Virus record (IMG/VR): IMGVR_UViG_3300005253_001103
Location: 1-26,131 of that record
Strand: one strand, 5' to 3'
Source: a virus
Length of the DNA: 26,131 nucleotides
Shown: positions 1 through 7,069 of the stretch, piece by piece
Position numbering within the stretch: position 1 is the stretch's first letter
Layout of the letters: every line of letters begins with the position of its first letter
Notes under the pieces: model-generated
What the model saw: the letters and a program-made list of their open reading frames with translations, nothing else
What the model was told of the DNA's origin: nothing
Database searches by the model: none
Translations under genes and position numbers: made by a program

Positions 1-696
1 GCCATAGATGGTCGTGGCCCCCGTTGTTACGTCCTCCTCGGTCTGGTCTAGGTCCACCGAGGTGAACATCTTGCAGCCGCCGGTCGATCTGGCGCTCTGG
101 TTCGTGACGATAGTGTCCAGCACCGCGTTGTCCGTCGCACCAAGGTTCACATCGCCGATGACTGTCCCCGTGACCAGCTTGGCGTTGATCAGGTCGAGGA
201 CAGCGTCGATAGTGTCGAGCACGGCGTTATCGGTGGCGCTGAGGTTGGCCGTGACGGTGCCGTCTACCGTGATAGTGTTCCCGCCATCGGCGATAGTGAT
301 GTCGGCATCCTGCCCGACGATCTGTGCATCCGTATGCAGGCGGCGGTCGGTGGACATCGCCAGCATCCCAATGTCGTTCGCGGTTATGGAGGTATCAGTT
401 GGGACAGCAACAGCCCCCACACCCATAAGCTTCGTAGTGCCCGTGGCATGCGTCGCGGTGTCGTCTACGAAGATCGCGTCGTCGATCAGCTCCAACGCCG
501 CAACGGCGGGGTCGTCCGACCCCAGCGTGATACGCAACACTCCAGTGCCGACGACGCCAGCGCCAACGGAGGCCACAACAGACGCCCCGTCACCGCCAAG
601 GTCTAACTTGATCTTCTGATAGAAGACGCTGGTGACATCATCAGCCGCAAGAACCTTGCCGCCTGTGCCGGAGTCAAGCTGAATGTCGTCTACGAT
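1..696 (-). CDS. Virion structural protein, C-terminus cut by window edge, probable ATC start
   Basis: The gene runs off the left edge; 232 codons are visible. The protein is beta-rich and Gly/Ala/Thr/Asp-rich. It opens with a block reading VDDIQLDSGTGG followed by LAADD, a style seen in phage tail or neck accessory proteins. A short internal repeat, ATDNAVLDTI, occurs at residues 154-163 and 187-196. The reading frame opens after a TGA only a few codons upstream and contains no ATG, GTG or TTG before the conserved-looking N-terminus. An AAGGAG site sits 8 bases before an ATC at 696-694, which I take as the start. It overlaps the stop of the upstream coiled-coil gene. Function inferred: virion protein, probably tail or appendage. 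Family not identified by name. Confidence 0.75.
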   Translation of the reverse strand, partial: MVDDIQLDSGTGGKVLAADDVTSVFYQKIKLDLGGDGASVVASVGAGVVGTGVLRITLGSDDPAVAALELIDDAIFVDDTATHATGTTKLMGVGAVAVPTDTSITANDIGMLAMSTDRRLHTDAQIVGQDADITIADGGNTITVDGTVTANLSATDNAVLDTIDAVLDLINAKLVTGTVIGDVNLGATDNAVLDTIVTNQSARSTGGCKMFTSVDLDQTEEDVTTGATTIYG

Positions 697-911
697 GGCT
701 TGCTCTCCTTCTTGCGCCTGCGCTCAGCACGGTTGGGCGGCGTCACTGTCGCTGCCATCAGCGTTGCTATATCCCTCTCCAGTTCCTTGATGCGCCGGAG
801 CATCACGTCTTCCCGGTCCATCCGCATCTTCACTTCTATGCGGAGCATGGCGTTCTCGCTCGCAACCACATCAAAGCGTTCCTGGTGCGTGATATTGATT
901 GGCTCAGCCAT
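690..911 (-). CDS. Small coiled-coil protein, 73 aa
   Basis: This short, charged protein is predicted to be almost entirely helical. A heptad-like stretch of alternating hydrophobic and charged residues runs from about residue 12 to 55, and the tail is very basic (RAERRRKKESK). It has no membrane segment or signal peptide. The ATG follows an AGGGGGA ribosome site and lies 8 bases after the preceding stop. Its own stop codon overlaps the start of the next structural gene, so the two are probably translationally coupled. Possible roles include a tail-assembly helper or a small virion component, but nothing in the sequence decides between them. Confidence 0.65.
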   Translation of the reverse strand: MAEPINITHQERFDVVASENAMLRIEVKMRMDREDVMLRRIKELERDIATLMAATVTPPNRAERRRKKESKPS

Positions 912-919
912 CTGTCCCC

Positions 920-1180
920 CTAGTCCGGCTTTGGTTCCCCGCAGCCAGGTACGTTGCAGTGCCGCTTGTCGTCGCCGTACTTATTCGGGTTCCTCTCCGC
1001 GAACTCGTGTACGTGAGCCGCAGCATCCCAGTCGCCTACAGAGACGGTGAAGCCGCTACTAGCCGTACCAGTCCCGATGCCCCGTGAGCGCAGCCGTAAG
1101 ATGAGCCATCCCACACCCAGGGCGCTCGCCCCTGAGAAGATGGTCGTGAGTATTAGTAGGGCCAGTTCGATGATGCCCAT
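920..1180 (-). CDS. Small single-pass membrane protein, 86 aa
   Basis: Residues 3-29 form one strong hydrophobic segment starting almost at the N-terminus and followed by RLRSRG, giving an N-out/C-in anchor by the positive-inside rule. The C-terminal half is polar and ends with a CNVPGCGEP motif with two cysteines. The start has a very good AGGAGG site 6 bases upstream, located inside the end of the preceding small gene. A single-span protein near the end of a virion operon could be a holin-like or lysis-accessory protein. It lacks any recognisable holin family signature and no endolysin is next to it in the window, so this is only a possibility. Confidence 0.65.
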   Translation of the reverse strand: MGIIELALLILTTIFSGASALGVGWLILRLRSRGIGTGTASSGFTVSVGDWDAAAHVHEFAERNPNKYGDDKRHCNVPGCGEPKPD

Positions 1181-1335
1181 CGAAGCCTCCTAAACATGCT
1201 GATCCATTCCCCATAGGGGCGCTTCCGCCGATGGCTGTAGGAGACACGCGGGTTGATCCCCAATGCTACTGCCGCCGCTACGTCGAGGTCGCCGCCGCTA
1301 AATGACAGGTTCATCAGCCAGCCCAGTGCAGCCAT
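1153..1335 (-). CDS. Small protein of unknown function, 60 aa
   Basis: The ATG lies one base after the TGA of the 200-aa structural gene, so translation would be coupled. The ribosome site is weak. The N-terminus (ALGWLMNLSFSGG) has the feel of short proteins found among phage virion genes, and the C-terminal half is basic and aromatic. The gene overlaps the next gene, which encodes a membrane protein, by 28 bases and carries that gene's ribosome site. It fills what would otherwise be a 156-base gap in a very compact operon. Other frames here give lower-quality products. I accept it with moderate confidence. Confidence 0.5.
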   Translation of the reverse strand: MAALGWLMNLSFSGGDLDVAAAVALGINPRVSYSHRRKRPYGEWISMFRRLRWASSNWPY

Positions 1336-1336
1336 G

Positions 1337-1939
1337 TCACAAGTCCGTCGTGAGGAATGCGGCTATCTTGAACGAGAACAGCCAGGTCGGGCCGGTGCTG
1401 GCGGCGTTCGTGTAGATGAGCCAGGCGGCAGGGCCGACGAGGAACTCAGGCGCCCCCGCAGGCGGCGTCCAGACCAGCTCGTTCGGCACCCCCTCCGCAG
1501 GCGAGATGTCCTGACCTACGATCACGCTCCATATCTGGTTGCCGTAGGCGTTCGTGGCGGTGATCGCCGTGCTGATGCGGGAGTACATGGCCGGTGATAC
1601 GCCGCCGGAGGAGGGCAGCGCACCACCGTCTGTGCGAGCGTTAAGCACCGTGAGGGCCGTACCCCCGGATGTGTAGCGGTCGGCGTTGTCCGTCTCCATG
1701 ATGACCGTGATCGCACCCCCAGCTACAGTCCCCGCCTGTTGCAGCGAGGAGCTGATGGGGAAGCAGGTGATGCCGGTCGGCACGTCCAGCAGCCACGTCG
1801 GCGTCGTGTTAGCGAGCGTCGTGGTGCCCAGCGTCGTCGTGTTGATGGCAGAAGCCGACAAGTTGAAGACGCGACCCTGCGCCGTGAGGACGGCAACGGG
1901 GTTATGCGCCTGCCGGAAGATGCTCTCGATGGCTCCCAC
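1337..1939 (-). CDS. Virion structural protein, 200 aa
   Basis: The gene uses a GTG start placed directly after the TAA of the upstream gene (TAAGTG), with a G-rich ribosome site upstream. The product is rich in Thr, Ala, Gly and Ser with regularly spaced hydrophobic residues, as in beta-structured phage tail or decoration proteins. Aromatic and proline-rich patches (ELVWTPPAG and PTWLFSF) lie in the C-terminal third. There is no signal peptide, no coiled coil and no catalytic motif that I recognise. Its position far downstream of the capsid gene and inside a run of similar beta-rich products suggests a tail, neck or decoration role. The family was not recognised. Confidence 0.65.
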   Translation of the reverse strand: MGAIESIFRQAHNPVAVLTAQGRVFNLSASAINTTTLGTTTLANTTPTWLLDVPTGITCFPISSSLQQAGTVAGGAITVIMETDNADRYTSGGTALTVLNARTDGGALPSSGGVSPAMYSRISTAITATNAYGNQIWSVIVGQDISPAEGVPNELVWTPPAGAPEFLVGPAAWLIYTNAASTGPTWLFSFKIAAFLTTDL

Positions 1940-2548
1940 TTAGCCCTGCACTCCCCCCTGGCACTGGTGGTCGGACAGCTTGCCCTCTATCTCCTGGCCG
2001 CAGGCGTTGCAGCGAACTTTCGGCAGGGATGTGCCGCTCGCCTTTTCCGCCAACGCCAATGTCGCGTCTATCTGGTCTTGCTGACGCTTGTTGGTCGCTG
2101 TCTCCTTCCTGTCATTTAGGAAGTCCTGGTACGCCTCCCATTCGTCGTGGTGGCGGTGTAGGGCGTGCATCCTCTTGGAGTGCGGGTTGGCGATGGTCGC
2201 CTTCGGACAGTAGATGCCCGACAGCCCGATCTCCTGGAGGAAGACCTGATCGGGACTCTCCCGGTGAAGGAAGCACTTGATCTCGCCTAGCTTGTACTCC
2301 GGCGCCTCTTCTTTGCGGGCGGTGAACATGTAGCCGCCGTTGTCCAGGCGCTTGCTGATCGCTCGCTCGGCCATGTACCGGGGCATAGTGAGGGGCTCGC
2401 CGCTCGTCATGGAGTAGATCGTCCGCTTGACGCGGCGGGGCGAGATCTCCTTGAAGACGATCTCCTGTTGCTCCTCTACCTGGAGGGTGCCGATCTGGTT
2501 CCGCAGGTCGCGCACGTCCTGTGCTCGCTGAATGTCGGTGTCAGGCAT
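1940..2548 (-). CDS. Protein with C-terminal zinc-finger-like motif, 202 aa
   Basis: This is a charged, mostly helical protein. A coiled-coil-like N-terminus (residues 5-30) and a helical region near 125-165 (HRHHDEWEAYQDFLNDRK) flank a central segment with C and H residues. The C-terminus carries CNACGQEIEG followed by SDHQC, a pattern able to bind one zinc ion. The ATG overlaps the upstream stop by 8 bases (ATGCCTGA). The stop touches the GTG of the next gene. It sits in the virion operon, but its makeup is less beta-rich than its neighbours, so a nucleic-acid-binding or assembly role is possible. Not recognised as a named family. Confidence 0.6.
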   Translation of the reverse strand: MPDTDIQRAQDVRDLRNQIGTLQVEEQQEIVFKEISPRRVKRTIYSMTSGEPLTMPRYMAERAISKRLDNGGYMFTARKEEAPEYKLGEIKCFLHRESPDQVFLQEIGLSGIYCPKATIANPHSKRMHALHRHHDEWEAYQDFLNDRKETATNKRQQDQIDATLALAEKASGTSLPKVRCNACGQEIEGKLSDHQCQGGVQG

Positions 2549-2972
2549 ACTTCTCCTTTGCTGCTGCTCGCGGATACCCGTTCCGCTGGGCCGTGTAGCC
2601 TGGCCCGAACTGGCTCCTGTTACGGATGGCTAGCCGGTTCACCTCCAACTGCTTGAGGTGGTCTTCTATCAGCGTGCTCCCAGCCAACATCTCGTCTACG
2701 CGCCCTGCCCAGTACGTGTCGTGCCTGTTCTTCTCTGCCAGGGCCTGCACCTCGGCCACGGTGTCGTCCCCGAAGCCTGGGATGAACATAGGCTGGATGC
2801 GTTCGTAGTCTGATGCAGACCCCAAGTCCTGCACGTACTCAGCGATGGTGTCGTCCCTGATGACGTAGATGGCCTGTATCCACCGCTTCCCCTTGCCGGG
2901 GATGCTACGCGGTCCCTCAAACAGGCCGCGAGAGGGTTCGTCAGGGCGCACATAACTGGTGGGAATCTTCAC
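2541..2972 (-). CDS. Hypothetical phage protein, 143 aa
   Basis: The gene uses a GTG start (the only in-frame start near the gap) with a weak AAGG site about a dozen bases upstream. The product mixes helices and strands. The first 35 residues are rich in Pro, Arg and Gly (VRPDEPSRGLFEGPRS). This is followed by a hydrophobic strand (WIQAIYVI) and a helical C-terminal half. The last 8 bases overlap the next gene at the recurring ATGCCTGA junction. There are no cysteines, membrane segments or recognised motifs. By position it belongs to the virion operon; function unknown. Confidence 0.6.
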   Translation of the reverse strand: MKIPTSYVRPDEPSRGLFEGPRSIPGKGKRWIQAIYVIRDDTIAEYVQDLGSASDYERIQPMFIPGFGDDTVAEVQALAEKNRHDTYWAGRVDEMLAGSTLIEDHLKQLEVNRLAIRNRSQFGPGYTAQRNGYPRAAAKEKYA

Positions 2973-3007
2973 GGCGAAGGGCCTTTACAGATCATGTCCT
3001 CATGCCC

Positions 3008-3292
3008 TCAACTAAAGCCCACTGTGGCCTTCACTGTCCCGCCCGTGATGTCGATGATGATGCTCGTATCGCAGTAGATTGGTGGGTCGAACACGGCATG
3101 GAAGGGCGGCATATTCTTGTCTAGGGCCTCTACTTGCACTCCCCACACATCCGTGCCGCCGTTGTCCAGTTCCACGTTCGCCGCATCCGTTGCGTGGATA
3201 TTGCTGATGGTGATCCAGTAGATGTAGCCGGAAGTCGCCTTCAACGTGGCATCTGCGGTGGAAACAATCGGCTGTACTTTTCCAGCAACCAT
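3008..3292 (-). CDS. Small beta-rich virion protein, 94 aa
   Basis: A compact protein with alternating hydrophobic residues throughout, and a final strand-like segment (SIIIDITGGTVKATVGF) typical of jelly-roll or fibre-associated phage proteins. The ATG follows directly on the TAG of the glycosyltransferase gene (TAGATG), with a strong AGGAGG site inside the end of that gene, so expression is coupled. Close spacing to the glycosyltransferase fusion raises the possibility that it is one of the virion proteins being modified, but nothing in the sequence shows this. Confidence 0.65.
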   Translation of the reverse strand: MVAGKVQPIVSTADATLKATSGYIYWITISNIHATDAANVELDNGGTDVWGVQVEALDKNMPPFHAVFDPPIYCDTSIIIDITGGTVKATVGFS

Positions 3293-4645
3293 CTACTCGC
3301 CTCCTGCTACGACCGCTTCCTCGAAGGCCGCTTCTACGCTGCCGTTATTGCGGCCTGGGATCTCAATCCCTTCCTTCTTGGCGATCTCATCCCAGTCGGG
3401 GAGCAGGGCTTTCGGTGAGACATGGGACACCTTGCGGGCCGTGGCGTACAGGTTCATCTCCCCGTCCTCGCCATCACCCGTCACCACCTCGATATCCTCG
3501 AAGATGGCCAGGCGCTCTAGCAGCAGCTTCAGGCGCTTCGGGGTAAAGCCGTTCTTGTGGAAGTCGCTCTCGTCGGCCTGCCTCCCGTAGAGCTGCCAGA
3601 AGGGATAGCGATCGGGCTCTATCACGCCCTCTTCCATGAGGATGATGTTTCGCATCGCCGCGATGATGTTGGGCACGGACAGGCGAAACTCCCCGCCCAC
3701 CCGCAGGATGCGTGTCCACTCCCTGAGCACCTTCATCACCTCTGCCCGCCCGAAGTGCTCCAGCACGTGGCGGCTGTGGACGACATCGAAGCTCTGGTCA
3801 TCGACGGGTAGATGCCGCAGATCGCAGCGGTAGTTAGGGTTGACCTTCTCGTTGCCGTCGAAGCGCACGACCTTCACCCTGTCGGCGTGCCCGAAGAAGG
3901 GCGACGATACCCCAGCCCCAAGCTCAGCGAGTTTCACCAACGGCGCTGCGTCAGTCTCGGCGTCCGGCAATTCCGGCTCCTTGCCGCTCTCGTACTGGGG
4001 CATATCGGTCGTGAGGGCAAACTGCTGGCCGCTGTTCCTATCCTCGTGAATGCACTGCACGTTGCTGTCGCACCAGAGCTTGAAGCCCGCCTTGCGCGCC
4101 TTGGTGTAGAAGTAGAAGTCCTCGGTAGCCAGTAGCGCCGGCCCTTCCTTGCCGCCCTCCCACGTCCACTCTGTTGAGAACCAGTCCGGCCCCAGCGCCT
4201 TCATCTCCGGCGTGAGCCGGATGAGCAGGCAGTCGCAGCCCGCATAGTCCAGCTCGAAGAACTCTCCGTGCTTCCAGTCGAGGTACGGGCCGCGCTGAAT
4301 ACCGCGCCAGATGTAGGGCTGCGTCGGCCACGTCTTCGTCCAGTACATCCCCGTCACGAGATGCACGTCGGCGTTGTCCCACGTCCGTTGCAGGAGCTCG
4401 TTCAGCGCGCCCGGTGGGAGCAACACGTCATCGCCCACAAAGAGGATGTAGTCGCAGTTGTTCTGGATAGCCGCCTCCATCAGCTCGTTACGAGCCTCCG
4501 CGATGGGCTTCCCCACGACAGGTGAAAGCTCTACCGTATTGGCGCCGAGCGGTCCGCCGAGGTGGCGCATTGCGCTCGCCCAGCTAATAGACACCTTGCC
4601 CCATGTCGGGATCGCCAGAGCAATGAGCGGATCTATCTTTGCCAT
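3293..4645 (-). CDS. Glycosyltransferase-methyltransferase fusion protein, 450 aa
   Basis: Residues 6-215 look like a GT-A fold family 2-type glycosyltransferase. They contain a nucleotide-sugar-binding start (LIALAIPTWG), a conserved ARNELMEAA helix, the metal-binding acidic pair in LFVGDDVLLP (69-77), a TEDFYF acceptor-side motif (174-179) and a CIHED segment (198-202). After a linker of about 20 residues, positions 237-330 match a class I SAM-dependent methyltransferase. There motif I reads LAELGAGV, an acidic residue follows in RFDGNE (D263), and DVVHSRHVLEHF (287-298) is the usual post-motif. Residues 405-450 are an extra tail. Inferred role: adding and then O-methylating a sugar on virion proteins, host surface glycans or modified DNA. 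The ATG abuts the upstream TAG with only a weak ribosome site. Confidence 0.88.
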   Translation of the reverse strand: MAKIDPLIALAIPTWGKVSISWASAMRHLGGPLGANTVELSPVVGKPIAEARNELMEAAIQNNCDYILFVGDDVLLPPGALNELLQRTWDNADVHLVTGMYWTKTWPTQPYIWRGIQRGPYLDWKHGEFFELDYAGCDCLLIRLTPEMKALGPDWFSTEWTWEGGKEGPALLATEDFYFYTKARKAGFKLWCDSNVQCIHEDRNSGQQFALTTDMPQYESGKEPELPDAETDAAPLVKLAELGAGVSSPFFGHADRVKVVRFDGNEKVNPNYRCDLRHLPVDDQSFDVVHSRHVLEHFGRAEVMKVLREWTRILRVGGEFRLSVPNIIAAMRNIILMEEGVIEPDRYPFWQLYGRQADESDFHKNGFTPKRLKLLLERLAIFEDIEVVTGDGEDGEMNLYATARKVSHVSPKALLPDWDEIAKKEGIEIPGRNNGSVEAAFEEAVVAGGE

Positions 4646-5242
4646 CTAGACCAGCTCGTAGGCGATGAACATGTCGCTCGCGGCCATGTCCGTCCCGTCT
4701 CCCGTGGCTGCCCCGATCGTGAGGTGCGAGCAGAGTACAATGGCCCCTACCGGGACAGTAGAGGCGGCAATGGCGAACGCACGCGATACCCTGGACGCCA
4801 CCGATGCGGTCGCGTTTAAGGAAGCCACGATGTTCGTGCCCGACCCAGCCCCGGCGGTGTTGGTGATGAGCGTCATCCGCCGATAGCTGGCGCTCGTTGT
4901 CAACGTGCCCTTCGTCACTTCGCTGGCCGTATGGGGCAGTCGCCAGGCCGAGACGATCTTGAGCGCCGCTGGGGCAATGAAGGCCGGGTCTGCCAGGAGG
5001 GCATCCCCCCCATTCGAGGCGACCGCAGCCGTCGAGCCCAGCTTCTGCACATGCGTCTTCAGGTCGGTAGCGATGCCCGCGTTCTGAACGAGGTTGTTGT
5101 TGATATATGTGGTCGTGCCGTCAGTGACGGTGAAGCCGCTGGCGTCGAGGTGCCCGACCTTCAGTCCTTTGTAGAAGAACTCCAGCCTGTTGTTCGGGGC
5201 ATCGAAGTGCCAGCCCCTGTGTTCTTGTGATGGTGTCGCCAT
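4646..5242 (-). CDS. Virion structural or decoration protein, 198 aa
   Basis: The N-terminal segment (RLEFFYKGLKVGHLDASGF) is a short strand-loop pattern common in phage head-decoration and fibre-like proteins. The rest is rich in Ala, Thr, Ser and Gly with no long helices. A good ribosome site (AAGGGAGA) precedes the ATG by 6 bases. The upstream gap of about 77 bases holds a GC-rich hairpin. The gene ends by abutting the glycosyltransferase fusion. Its high Ser/Thr content would make it a plausible substrate for that enzyme, though this is only inference. Confidence 0.7.
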   Translation of the reverse strand: MATPSQEHRGWHFDAPNNRLEFFYKGLKVGHLDASGFTVTDGTTTYINNNLVQNAGIATDLKTHVQKLGSTAAVASNGGDALLADPAFIAPAALKIVSAWRLPHTASEVTKGTLTTSASYRRMTLITNTAGAGSGTNIVASLNATASVASRVSRAFAIAASTVPVGAIVLCSHLTIGAATGDGTDMAASDMFIAYELV

Positions 5243-5285
5243 GTGTTATCTCCCTTGCCGAACAGTCGGCACTTGAAAGGGAGTC

Positions 5286-5304
5286 GGGGGGCGTGATGCC
5301 CCCC
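5286..5304 (-). promoter_or_regulatory. GC-rich stem-loop between two virion genes
   Basis: Seven base pairs of almost pure G:C (GGGGGGC with GCCCCCC) close a 5-base loop. On the minus-strand transcript it lies 15 bases after the stop of the 244-aa gene and about 45 bases before the start of the 198-aa gene. No U-tract follows, so it is a poor intrinsic terminator. A transcript-stabilising or partial-termination role is more likely. A second small inverted repeat (GCCGA/TCGGC, loop 4) lies at 5257-5270, close to the ribosome site of the next gene. Confidence 0.5.
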
Positions 5305-5319
5305 GCATCCCGCTAGGTC

Positions 5320-6054
5320 TTAGACGGTCCAGTCACGGTTGGCCTTGACCAGTAGGTAGTCCACTTGGATGATGGCGGCCTGGGTGGTGTTGGCAGCCGC
5401 CGCCAAGCACACCGCCACGTCGGTCGTGGTCGAAACCGCTCCCACGACGGTCTTCTTGACGTCGCCGTCCACTAGCCAGCGCACCGTGCCGTTGGTGTCT
5501 ACCTCAAGGCGAAGGATTTGGAACTCGCCCGCCGTGACGGTCGCACCCAAGGTAATATCGGCGGCGGTGGCACCGTCGGCGGTAGAACCGCCTGCGTGGA
5601 CGCCGTGCCAGTCGGTCGCGCTGGCTGTCAGCTCGTCACTGAAGTAGAACCCAGCGAGGTCCGCAGTAAGCGTGACAACCGTGGCCGATGAGTTGATGAG
5701 GATGTCTTGGAGCTGCTCATCGGGCGTGAGGATGCTGGTAATCCCGAAGAAGATTTCCTTGGTGTCCACGTCAGGCATCTGCACCCTAGTCTCGCAGATA
5801 ATCGGGCCATTCAGCGCCACGTCAAACCCGATGCCCGTGCCGATGAATACCGTGTCTGCGTCGGTGTTGTCTGAGGTAATCGCGACACAGCCCGACAGGA
5901 AAGATGCCGGGGCAACGCCCCCAGAGGTGGTTTCGTGCGACTCACCGCCAGCGTAAAAGTCGCCCATGTTGGAAGCGTCGAGCGTGTTGGCGAGGGCGTT
6001 TCCGCCGAAGAAGTCGTTGAATAGTCGAATCTTGCCTGGTCCTGCTTCTGCCAT
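5320..6054 (-). CDS. Virion structural protein, lectin-like beta-sandwich, 244 aa
   Basis: This gene lies directly after the major capsid gene. The product opens with RLFNDFFGG and is built of alternating strands. A segment such as ILRLEVDTNGTVRWLVDGD (about residues 180-200) is typical of concanavalin/LamG-like jelly-roll folds, which phages use for decoration and fibre proteins. There is no signal peptide or catalytic motif. The ATG is preceded by AAAGGAAG at good spacing and by a GNRA-type hairpin in the leader. Given its place next to the capsid gene, a head decoration protein is the most likely role. The fold call is inference from residue pattern. Confidence 0.72.
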   Translation of the reverse strand: MAEAGPGKIRLFNDFFGGNALANTLDASNMGDFYAGGESHETTSGGVAPASFLSGCVAITSDNTDADTVFIGTGIGFDVALNGPIICETRVQMPDVDTKEIFFGITSILTPDEQLQDILINSSATVVTLTADLAGFYFSDELTASATDWHGVHAGGSTADGATAADITLGATVTAGEFQILRLEVDTNGTVRWLVDGDVKKTVVGAVSTTTDVAVCLAAAANTTQAAIIQVDYLLVKANRDWTV

Positions 6055-6074
6055 TAGTGTCTTCCTTTCCCGCC

Positions 6075-6090
6075 CCCACCTTCCGGTGGG
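6075..6090 (-). promoter_or_regulatory. Tetraloop hairpin in leader of the post-capsid gene
   Basis: The minus-strand transcript reads CCCACC-GGAA-GGUGGG, a perfect 6-bp stem closed by a GNRA-class tetraloop. It lies between the major capsid stop and the ribosome site of the 244-aa gene. There is no following U-tract, so it is not an evident terminator. Such hairpins can stabilise or mark processing of abundant capsid mRNA. It is one of several hairpins upstream of virion genes in this window. Confidence 0.5.
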
Positions 6091-6100
6091 ATTGCGGCTA

Positions 6101-7054
6101 TTACGAAGTCGGCGCAGTCGCGTCCGAGAGGTGCCCGAAAGCCCAGTTACTCGCAGACCGCTCTACGAAGGCGTACTCGTCGGTCATGAAGATTTCGTCG
6201 GCGCCGCCCCCAAAGGCGGGGTCGCGCCGCGTCTCGGTCTTGATGCTCATCCCCATAACGGCGACGACGCCCTCCCTGGCGTGGGTTGCACCACGAGCGT
6301 CCGCAGAGCCGTCAATAGTGATGTTGCCGTCCTCGAACACGTTGACGCCGGTGACGGTTCCTGCGAACCCCTGGCGGAACGTGTCCTCAGTCATGCCGTG
6401 AGGGACGGCAAAGGTGCCGACGCCGGAGGTGATGGCGTCCTGGATGTCCTTGATCTGGAAGCCGTGCAGCACCGAGTAGATCGCGCCGATTGAGGGCTCC
6501 GTCGCGTTGGACGAGATGCGGTTCTTGGCGGCTGAGATGTAGCCGTAGGCAAACGCTACGCCAGCGCCCGGCTGGACTGTGGTGGCGAAGGTCGAGAACA
6601 GTGCGAGGTAGTCGTCGTCCTTCTTCCGCGCCATTGCGTTGCCGGCCAAGGTTCCCATCTTGGACTCGACCACATCCGCGATCTTGCGGTAGGTGCGGTC
6701 TGTGACCTTGATGAGAATCTGCGTCATGGTCGGCTCAACAGAGAGCAGCGTGTCTTGTACCTGCTGGGCGTTCTCGTTGTTCGTAGTCTCGCTGATGTCC
6801 TGGCTCGTGAGCTGGGCAAGGGAAATCTCCTGCCAGTTCAGGCCGGTGCCATCCTTCAGCTTTCGTACATCGGTGGTGCGCTGCCACGTCCCCTCGTACT
6901 CGCGGACAATGCGGGCGTCCGCAATGATGGAGGGGAGCGAGTCGGCCAGCGTACCGCTGGTGGTTTCGCCCGTTGCGCCACCAGCTACGGGATAGGCCCG
7001 CACCATTTGGCGCAGCCGAAGCTCACGCCATAGTCGTATGAGAAAATTAGGCAC
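6101..7054 (-). CDS. Major capsid protein (HK97-like fold), 317 aa
   Basis: Identified from position directly after a scaffold-type gene and from its residue pattern. There is a basic N-terminal arm, a region with the W-x-x-T-x-x-R and K-x-G-x-x-x-x-W-x-E spacing of an E-loop (about residues 57-80), a long central helix (TYRKIADVVESKMGTLAGNAMARKK region), and a C-terminal half of alternating strands ending FGHLSDATAPTS. Length is normal for a capsid subunit. The start is a GTG with AGGAGG about 9 bases upstream. An ATG between them is in another frame and gives only a 4-codon ORF. Met17 is an alternative start. Expected to form the icosahedral shell. No protease domain is seen in or next to it. 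Confidence 0.82.
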   Translation of the reverse strand: MPNFLIRLWRELRLRQMVRAYPVAGGATGETTSGTLADSLPSIIADARIVREYEGTWQRTTDVRKLKDGTGLNWQEISLAQLTSQDISETTNNENAQQVQDTLLSVEPTMTQILIKVTDRTYRKIADVVESKMGTLAGNAMARKKDDDYLALFSTFATTVQPGAGVAFAYGYISAAKNRISSNATEPSIGAIYSVLHGFQIKDIQDAITSGVGTFAVPHGMTEDTFRQGFAGTVTGVNVFEDGNITIDGSADARGATHAREGVVAVMGMSIKTETRRDPAFGGGADEIFMTDEYAFVERSASNWAFGHLSDATAPTS

Positions 7055-7069
7055 TTTGCATGCCCTCCT

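Noticed and set aside
8-619. Plus-strand ORF of 203 codons at the left edge
   Set aside because: It is antisense to a convincing structural protein on the minus strand, and its product is Ser/Val/Thr-rich without fold-like features.
1059-1247. Minus-strand ORF of 62 codons
   Set aside because: It overlaps two better small genes in other frames and has no ribosome site.
5286-5304. Intrinsic terminator after the 244-aa gene
   Set aside because: The stem is strong, but no U-tract follows it on the transcribed strand, so I list it only as a regulatory hairpin.
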